Shown here in pieces: positions 56,278 to 64,000 of a DNA stretch of 64,000 nt. Positions within the stretch are counted from its first letter, which is position 1; every line of letters starts with the position of its first letter. The notes beneath the pieces were generated by a model. It was not told the origin of the DNA. It saw nothing but the letters and a program-made list of their open reading frames with translations, and searched no databases. The DNA comes from Tetragonia tetragonoides (Eukaryota > Streptophyta > Magnoliopsida > Caryophyllales > Aizoaceae), in NCBI GenBank assembly GCA_038025085.1, contig CM076153.1:7843501-7907500 (forward strand), read 5' to 3'. Both the position numbers and the translations under genes were made by a program.

Positions 56278-56873
56278 AGATACTCTTGCTCTAGTTGGAG
56301 AAGAGATATCGTACATGCCAAACAAGAATTTGCGAATTGTCACTATTTTTTTTTTTTTTGACAGTGCAAGTTCTCACTATTCACTAATTACACGCATATG
56401 ATTGATATGAAGTGATAAATATGTCAGCAACAAGTAAATCCTGAACAAAGTTATCATACATAATTCATTTTTTTGATCACCAACATGACGTTTTTGTTCC
56501 TTTGTTTCGCTAGAAATGGGTGATACACCAAAGAAGTCAAAATTACTGGTAAATGACCCCTTCATTAACGGACAACTCTCGCAGCTGAAATCACAAAGTC
56601 AATAAGCATCCAACTGAAACTCGTTGGTGGCCATCACACTGGATGTCTTGAGTATTGACTGAGAATACCTTTTGTGTATGACAGGAGTCAGGACCCTCCT
56701 GGAAACTCAAAAGGATGAATGTTCTCAACAGGCGCCGGCAGGCGCACAGCACCACATCGGTCTCTCCGGTTCCTATTTTCCTGTATTCTGCATGTTTCTG
56801 CCCAAGTATTTTATGCACTACATTAGTTGTAGGCAACCAAAACGATAACCCTGGACTCCGCTTCTTGTTGGTC
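55516..56873. other. YchF 5' flank and spacer to CYP59
   Basis: AT-rich with an uninterrupted A(30) run at 56246-56275. The last few hundred bases are probably CYP59 3' UTR. No gene was recognised. Confidence 0.4.
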
Positions 56874-57008
56874 TGTCATTTTGGTTACATGTAATTCCAT
56901 AAACGCGACATCTTGCCTACAATTAATTGTGATGTCATTTTGGTTACATGTAATTCCATAAACTACAGTTAATTTGTCTGTCATTTTGGTTACATGTAAT
57001 GCCATAGA
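56874..57008 (-). repeat. Three copies of a ~30-bp motif just after the CYP59 stop codon
   Basis: tgtcattttggttacatgta followed by attccata is found starting at 56874, 56933 and 56980 (plus orientation). The spacing is 59 and 47 bp. The third copy ends six bases from the stop codon, so all three would be in the 3' UTR of CYP59. Confidence 0.8.
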
Positions 57009-57013
57009 CTTGA

Positions 57014-60000
57014 CTACCTCCTGTCACCTTCCCGCCTTTCATCACGACCGTTGTAATCTCTTGAGCTTCTCTTCCCATTATCTCGCTCTTCCCCTCTGCT
57101 CCTCTGAATATCAGATTCTGAGTCTCTCCTCCTGTGACTTGGTTCATCACTTTTGTCTTTTCGCTTGTCATCATGACGATGATCATAACCCTTTGAGCTG
57201 GTTCTCCCATATGCTCTCTCTTCTCTCCTGCTTCCATCACCATCTTTTTCTGAATCTCTCTTTCTGCTACTTGGTTCTTCTCTCTTGTCTCGTCTATCAG
57301 TATCGACCATCCTCTTTCTATATTCCCCATCATCCCTCCTCTCCCTCTGATCCCTATCATCTCTCCGCCCACCATCCTTTTTCTCTCTGAGATCCCTGTC
57401 ATCTCTCCTGCTACTGTCCCTGCTCTCTCTGAGATCCCTGTCATCTCTCCTGCTACCGTCCCTGCTCTCTCTGAGATCCCTGTCATCTCTCCTGCTACTG
57501 TCTCTGCTCTCCCTGTGATCTCTCCTGCCACCATGTCCATCATGTTCGTCACTTTTGAATTGTTCCCTATGCCTGTCACTTGACTCTCTGTTGCCAAAAT
57601 TTCTCTGTTTACCATCATCAGAACCACCCCTCTCAGATCTCTGTCTTTTCATCCCATCATCTTGTTCATGACCTCGTTGTCTTTTTCCTTGTCGTGGACT
57701 TCCACCATCCTCATCGAACACCATCTCATAGCTGCATGCAGCAAGCATTGTTAGACAGAAAATAGGGAGACCAGTGGCATCAGGTTGGGGGTGGGGGATA
57801 CTTAATGAGTTAATGGTGAATCACCAACCCTGCATTTTTGTCTCCGCCACGTTGTCGATTATCATCTTTCAACACAAACTTCTGATGCTGAGGAACAGTA
57901 GCATCTCCAGTGCAATCTCTGGCAATATGATCTGGAGCGCCACATTTGAAGCAACCTCTACCTGCACATGTAACAGAAAAAAGTACACAGATCATTCCTA
58001 GTTCAAACAGATGGGGAAAAAGCTTTGGTTGTAAAATACTCCAACATTAATAACGTAACATAGAGAGCAAGCACCATACAAGTAAACAGAAGTTGAAGAT
58101 CAATTCACACAACTATTTCAAGAATCTGTCATCATCACATGTTGGACCACAAATCAGCTCTAAGCCACCAATTTTAGACAATATATGTATCCTGGATGCA
58201 AGCAACTGAGAGCCAATACAACAACCAGTAGAAAAATCATGTGCAAAACCCCAAAAATGCATATCAAGCAAAAAAAAGAAGGGAAATTGGCTGCCAGTAA
58301 TCCAAAGTTTGGGCGGTCCATTGCGAATAATCCCAGTTTGCTTTCAGCCCCAGATGATCCGGATTTTGGACCCGCCCGCCCAAAACAGTTTAAATGAAGA
58401 CGGGGTTAGACTCCGTTAACCGCTGTTAGTAATTGGGCGGACCGTCTTCGGATTATTTGGGGCTGAAAGTAAACTTGGGATTATTCACGGGGAACCGCCC
58501 AAACTTCGGATTATTGGTAGCCAATTTTCCAAAAAGGAATTGAGCTATCATAGCCTCATAGTAATAGCATAGTGGTTGGAGCTTGGGTGTGTTTCCATTA
58601 CCACCATTACCCAAGTTCTATTCCCACGGCTAGGAAGCATTTGCCCCTTCCCCCTCCCAAGTGCTTGGTCATGTCATCCTGGGTTTGGCCACGAGATAGG
58701 GTAGTCCAAGATGACTCTACGAGATAGGGTAGTCCAAGATGACTCTTGCCTTCACAGAAATAAAAATAAGAAAGTTCACTTTCAAGTTTCAACCAACAAA
58801 TCACCAAGGGAGGGGTGTGCCCGTTATGAGAAAAAGGATGTCAGAGCTCCACAGCTCAGGCTCTTCAAGGAATTTATACCTTGCCAGAAAGACACCTCAA
58901 AATAGCAGCAAGCGAGTTGCTTGAACCTACTTTGGTAAAGCACAGTCTCTTTGATCTATATCTTAAAATCAAACTCTAATGTCTAATTACTCCAGTGTCC
59001 CCTTTACTATCAAAACTGTTTTACAAGGGCATTTAGTTCATCAATAAAGGAATCATAATAAATTTGAAATGGTTTTTTACCTTGCTGGGGGCCTTTGCGT
59101 CTAAATTGATTCCACAACTTCGAAACACTTTGACTGAAATCTACATGTATCCTTCTGTCATCAATTAAGGCGTTGTCCATCTGCAACAAACAATGTACGA
59201 GTTATTCAAATTTTTTGGGCTTACTTATCCAAGTCTTCTTCATCATTTAGCAATATTCCATTTTCCTTTTTAGAATCATGAAAATTTGCAGCAATTAGAA
59301 GAAACTCGCTGACAAGTCACACGCGTCCTGAAATACTGAAGCTCTCAGTTTGTTTCACAACAAACCCCCTCAGTAGTCAGTATACATACTGAGACTAAAA
59401 GGAACTTTTATTTGTGAATGTGAGAGTGGAAATAGCATAAAAGAAACACAAGCAAAGCCTATTCTTTTCATAGAAGACACAAAGTCCTCTTGTGCTAATT
59501 TCTGACACTCATTGTTACATACATTTTTCTTATCTAAAAAGGAACACAAAAGCCACACAAAAAAGGTATTAATAAGGCATAACAAACCTTGAAGTAAGCT
59601 CGCTCACATGCATCATTGAACTCAAACTCTGTCATAATCCAATATTAGCCATCAATAACTGCAGTTAGTTTTTGGACTATATGCATGACCAAAAATAATT
59701 AAACAAGTCATATAAAGTAAGAACCATACTTATTTTCTTTAAAAATAAAAAAGCAAGAACCATACTTTCAAAATACAAAAAGAAAAGATGGACAAAGCAA
59801 ATTGGGACAAGAAAAGCAACTACATCAATTGTCAGCTTTTTGCTTTGTATCAGTTTCATAAGTGATGTAATACAATGATATGAGTCATTAATGATAAGAT
59901 TTTTCTACTTACCAATGAAAGCATAGCACAAACTATCTCCAGTCTTAAAATCACGGATAACCTCAGCCCTGCAACCAAACAGTTATTTTGACAATTCAAA

Positions 60001-62916
60001 TTAGAAGGAGAAAATGACTGAAAACCCATTCATTCACTTACGATGTAACAGTTCCAAAGCGTGAAAATATTGTATGCAAGTCTTCATCCTGAATAAACAG
60101 CCAAAAAGAAATAAACAGTTATGTTAGACAGTCGACGAATTGAAAGATAAGAAGCTTCCAAGTTGCCACAGGACATCCCGAAAAGCAAGTATGTAACTCA
60201 CTTCAGTTACTGGATTAAGTTTACAGACAAACAACACGTTTTCAGGAGGCTTAACATCAGCATCAGGAATGTCGCCAATCTGTTACAGCATGGAAAAGTA
60301 AGCGACTCTAAGTCACCTTTCGTTCAGAATATATATGAATAAAATTGATATGGGAGTATTATACATACACTTTCAAGTACAACAGCCCTAGATTGCGCTT
60401 CCTTTGTACGAATTATTTCTTCAAGCTCTCCTGCAGGTAATTGCTCATCCATAGGCACCCAATCATCTTCAAGTCTGACCTCATCATCAACCTAAACATA
60501 GAAATGTCAACAAACATAAACAGAAAAATCAGTTTGTAGCGCAAATAATGTGACAAAGCACTTCATCAGAATTCGGGATTAGTATTCTCATTAGCCTGTA
60601 TAAGAATTTGGCCAGAGGTGTTAGTCGCACTGTTGCCTAGTACTATCTCAACAAAATGCTATTGCAAATGGTTGACAGATAATGGATGCGGCATTAAAAG
60701 AGCTAGACTATCCCGAAACTCTCCTCTGATACCATATAATCAAACACTAGATGACAATGTCAGAGATTGTTGCATAAGGATAATTCCTTTGGTGATCTCT
60801 GAGCTTGTAAGAGATCTTTCATTCAAATAAAACCATCAACAATGTCAAAAACGGAGGATCTGTATCTAACTCAGAAATGGGAGTGGTCTAGTGAGCAGAA
60901 CAGAGAAGATGGATATGGAATGATAGATAATCAAATAACCCTTCCGGATATTTAATAAGAAGAAACAGAAAAACTGCAGAAAATGGGTCCCTGATTACAC
61001 CATCTCTCAACCTCCTGATCATGAAGAATGAAGATTACTCAGAAAGATAATTTTCTAGGAGCAAAACTTCCCTACTTTCTGGTTGAGCACTTGCATCCTA
61101 GCATCATTAAGAGCCCAAAAAATAATATAAACAAAATCAAAATAAAAAATAAAAAAAGGCTTTGGGAAGGACAAGAAAAGAATCAATCCCTAGAAACCCT
61201 ATACAAGCTTCTTCCAAATATTGGCCTCATTTCCGGCATAAACTCGAGGTTAAAGAGGCAGAGACATAATTTGTGGGACTTGTTTCTATAGACTTGATGA
61301 TTCTTGAGAAACTCCCATTTGCAAATGCAGTTGTAATGACATTTCTTCATCTCTTACAACCACAGGATTGAGCCCAAAATAAACTGCTTCTTTCAGAAAT
61401 AAACTACTAGATTATATATCCAGAAATCGGATGAGTTATAACATGCTAGCAAGGTTAAATTCAAACCAAGTCTCCTGACCACAGCCTGAAACAAGATCGA
61501 TACCAAGAAGCACTTCCATAGCATATGACATGCCAACTTTCACTATTAAGTTGACAACGATAGAACAGTTTACCCTTCATTATAATTTTTCACTTTGTGT
61601 GGGTAAAACTATTTAACACTAGACTGTAATTTGCATCATAGAATAAGTAATAACTTCCCTCCACCATCTAGGAAGGTTTGAGGAGATTAGATTTTATCAT
61701 GTTGCACAAGGTTAAATTTCTTAAGGAATAAGGCTAGTCCAACTACTCTTTTCAAGGATCACAGCTACCAAAACAAGTTTTCACTAAATAAATTTGTCTC
61801 GGTATTCAATATTCTGGTTCTCATATCACTCTTTCTTCCATACCACTTAAATAAGACAATCCTATCAAGCATTGTACAACCCTAACAGGCCCAGGATTTC
61901 CCACTAATTAAGCTGGATCGCCTCCTATACTTTCTTTCAGTTTCTTAAATGACATGGGTATACCTCTAGTGGCCCTGAGGAGGCTTGAACGGACCTCTGG
62001 AACAAATCTCATAGATTTTAACAGTTCATTGGCGAGATGTATAGTTACTTATATTTTTTGTTATTGAGGATGCCTCATCCTCCTTTATCTTTTTTGTATT
62101 CTTAACATTTGATTAATAAAATTTTTTCTTATCTAAAAAAAAGATTTTACCAGCTGAGCTACCCACTCAGGGTTCCACCTCCTTATTTTCTAGCAGTATG
62201 ATATAGGAAGATATTACATTACCGTTCTGTTGACCAGTACTCTTGGGCAGCTGTTAGTAGAGAACTAAATACCGGTCGCAGTCGCGATATTGGTAACGCT
62301 TTCAAGGGGGATACAAAAAAGAAAATAATGGCCCTTCGCTATGGCAACAAATGGCCCTTTCTCAAAGTTCTGTGAAACTTATAAATGCAACACAAAATAG
62401 CCAGCTGAGACACACTGAGTCACTGCCGGCAATCATCTTACTAAAATAAGTTAATATAGAATGCATACCGCAAAAATGGACAGAAAGAGAACTACCTCCT
62501 CTTTTGGTTTTCCTTCAGGGGAAGCATCAGGGATTAATTCGCCCAGCTGTGGAGGGTCTTCAAAAGGATCCTTGAGTACATAAGTATGCTTTATTCTGTT
62601 GGAATACATCAGAAATAGTAAGATGCACAATGAAAACAGCATCGCTATTTTCACAAGGATAATGCTGCATTCACTTGACCCCCCTACCCTGCTTGGGTGG
62701 AACCCTCTTTGGAGGCGTTGGGGCAATGTCAATGTGTTGTTAAGATGCATATGTTGAGAGATACCTAATATATGCATTGGCAAATAAGTGTAATTGAAAA
62801 TGTTAAGATTCAAAAGACTATTACCTTATATTTTTAAATGGTCTACCTTTCTCATCTACATAAGCTTCATTTATTCTCATTAAAGTGTCATGGCCTTCTG
62901 CCACCTCTCCAAAAAC
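57014..62916 (-). CDS. CYP59: Multidomain cyclophilin CYP59 (PPIase-RRM-zinc knuckle-RS/RD), C-terminal 495 residues
   Basis: Ten exons in the window: 62825-62916, 62496-62595, 60369-60491, 60202-60279, 60042-60088, 59913-59968, 59588-59628, 59081-59180, 57829-57961 and 57014-57731 (stop TAG), all in frame. The order is: end of the cyclophilin domain ([20 protein letters not shown]), linker with [23 protein letters not shown] ([30 protein letters not shown]), a CCHC zinc knuckle ([15 protein letters not shown]), and a charged tail with tandem 14-residue repeats of [17 protein letters not shown]59 is nuclear, binds SR proteins and the RNA polymerase II C-terminal domain, and links transcription to pre-mRNA processing. 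Exons for most of the cyclophilin domain lie past position 64000. Introns hold a MULE-type MITE and two SINEs, one with a nested LINE tail. Confidence 0.95.
57387..57512 (-). repeat. CYP59: 42-bp coding tandem repeat in CYP59 tail
   Basis: Three almost identical 42-bp units start at 57387, 57429 and 57471 (plus orientation ctgagatccctgtcatctct...), encoding 14-residue RD/RS repeats. A more diverged fourth unit flanks each side. The high nucleotide identity suggests recent expansion. Confidence 0.85.
58281..58530. mobile_element. Mutator-type MITE, GC-rich, in CYP59 intron
   Basis: gggaaattggctgccagtaa and the inverted ggaaaattggctaccaataa begin ~90-bp inverted repeats. A 9-bp target duplication with one mismatch flanks it (aaaaaagaa at 58272-58280, aaaaaggaa at 58531-58539). 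It is 250 bp and could fold into a long hairpin. Confidence 0.75.
58565..58690 (+). repeat. Possible tRNA-derived SINE
   Basis: tagcatagtggttggagctt resembles an A box and caagttctattcccacggct a B box, at SINE-like spacing. No target duplication was found, so the boundaries are approximate. Confidence 0.5.
58691..58746. repeat. 28-bp tandem duplication
   Basis: acgagatagggtagtccaag... occurs twice in direct succession (58691-58718 and 58719-58746), identical. It lies in a CYP59 intron. Confidence 0.9.
61955..62178 (-). repeat. SINE interrupted by a nested insertion
   Basis: The B-box half (ctctagtggccctgaggagg... in plus orientation) and the A-box half (accagctgagctacccactc) of the window's main SINE family are separated by 62021-62141. 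That gap is flanked by the 8-bp repeat agatttta (62013-62020 and 62142-62149). It lies in a CYP59 intron. Confidence 0.7.
62021..62141 (+). mobile_element. Probable 5'-truncated LINE tail nested in SINE
   Basis: Its right end gattaataaaattttttctt followed by atctaaaaaaaa is typical of plant LINE 3' ends, and it is bounded by an agatttta target duplication. There is no coding sequence; the assignment rests on the tail only. Confidence 0.5.
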
Positions 62917-64000
62917 CTAACAAGACATCAACTCCTTGTCAGATAGGACTTGATTTCCATCAAAAACAATTATGCAAACTCATCAGGACAATGAAGGGGC
63001 AAATAATATTTAACAAAAAAAGTGTAAGTGCGCAAAACCGTGCTGCAACGCAACCAACCTCTCACAACAATCATAGAGCTCACACCCATCCACATGCCTC
63101 AGTTTACAATCTACCCTCCTCTAGCCCCAAACTATACAGCAGGAAAAAGAAAGAACAAGCAGCAAATACTACATGATAATCTTTAAATGACAAGGATTAT
63201 GTAAAGTTTGGAAAGTCAAGGCTTGAATATTTCATCTTCTTATCTCTAGTTAATTTGACTTTTGATCATAGGATTGCCAAATTAAGTGACTCCTTGTTCC
63301 ACTTCATCATCCACAATCTATCCGACCACTAACCTTAATGAATTTTACAAAGTCAGTTATCTTTTTCCTCTGGTTTTCTCCAGGATATCCCAGATCTCCA
63401 TAGGTTTAACCCACAACCACAACACTTGCAAGTCCTTAGCTTGAACACCTTTCACTTTACAACTTGCATAAATGCAACTGAAGCATAAAGCACATGCATC
63501 TACCCATATGATAAGATCGAGTTCACAACTGTAGTTAGAAAAGACAGCATTTGTTACAGCCATCACCACTAAGCCTTATCGTTATCCCGTTTATGTAAAA
63601 TCAGTTAGATAGATTCTTCACTGTCAAACGGCCAAGTCCGTACTATCATTGGTAGATCCAACTAAGTTTTACGCTCACTTGTAGTTACCTAACACAACTC
63701 TCCCCAATCAAATCTGCAAATGGGCTACAGTAGAGGAAGAAACACACCTGAAAATGCACACAATTGTGCCCATGAGCCCACAAACACTGACAAACAAACA
63801 CAACAACTAGCACACACTCAATGAGAAAGTAGTCACAGTACTAAGAAGACATGAGAACAAAAGACAGTTATAGGAAATACAGCAACCAATTCCACAAAAG
63901 ATGCTAGTATAAGTAGTTCGCAACACCCAGGACACTTACCATGCACTTTTTAGATAAACAGCCATTCCCATCAATTCGAGTTGGACTTTCAAATCACAAA
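62917..64000 (-). other. CYP59 intron upstream of the first visible exon
   Basis: No further cyclophilin exon could be recognised up to the window edge. The block expected next (ending LDGKHT) is absent, so it must lie beyond 64000. Confidence 0.5.

Noticed and set aside
56944..57627. 227-codon open frame on the minus strand, Met/Gly/Glu-rich
   Set aside because: It is the alternative frame of the repetitive CYP59 last exon; the RD/RS frame matches the family and the splice phase.
63936..64000. Possible CYP59 exon at the window edge (donor-like CATG/GTAAGTG on the minus strand)
   Set aside because: None of its three frames resembles the cyclophilin block expected upstream of VFGEV.

Overview
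The window is nuclear DNA from a flowering plant. It has short exons in AT-rich introns, GT-AG splice sites, and genes that belong to plant-only or plant-typical families (SR45, LESV, NAL1, SAUR, CYP59, Iojap). It also carries many MITEs, tRNA-derived SINEs and a Ty1-copia element. The abundance of tRNA-derived SINEs and of the palindromic motif around 35.7 kb fits a dicot of the Caryophyllales/Amaranthaceae type, but that placement is inference. Nothing prokaryotic or viral was seen apart from the LTR retrotransposon.

Layout, left to right. At 1-3.2 kb (+) is the 3' half of chloroplast Iojap (ribosome silencing factor). It converges on SR45 (-, 12.2-5.5 kb, 12 coding exons, 422 aa), with a 1.1 kb inverted-repeat transposon between them. 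Next is LESV (-, 17.7-13.9 kb), a starch-turnover protein whose splice sites are intact but whose reading frame carries three single-base indels. NAL1-like trypsin-fold protease (-, 25.4-19.2 kb, 5 coding exons, 600 aa) is divergent from organellar prolyl-tRNA synthetase PRORS1 (+, 28.7-34.8 kb, 11 exons, 537 aa). A hAT-type MITE sits about 95 bp upstream of the PRORS1 start codon.

At 35.8-40.9 kb a SAUR gene (-) is split by a 4.8 kb Ty1-copia element flanked by a 5-bp target duplication. Apart from the insertion the SAUR frame is intact. A gene-poor stretch (41-44.8 kb) holds a Mutator-like element. It is followed by an organellar YchF/OLA1-type P-loop ATPase (-, 55.5-44.8 kb, 11 exons, 420 aa) and by most of the multidomain cyclophilin CYP59 (-, 62.9-57.0 kb). 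Its upstream cyclophilin exons lie beyond the window edge.

The genes do not form a pathway. Two are nuclear RNA-processing factors (SR45, CYP59), four are predicted organelle proteins (Iojap, LESV, PRORS1, YchF), and two are growth-related (NAL1, SAUR). The five multi-exon genes that are complete or nearly so and were spliced by hand (SR45, NAL1, PRORS1, YchF, CYP59) keep an open frame throughout, so the frame breaks in LESV stand out. The region also has many short tandem duplications (28-88 bp units), several of them next to exons. No tRNA, rRNA or CRISPR locus was found.
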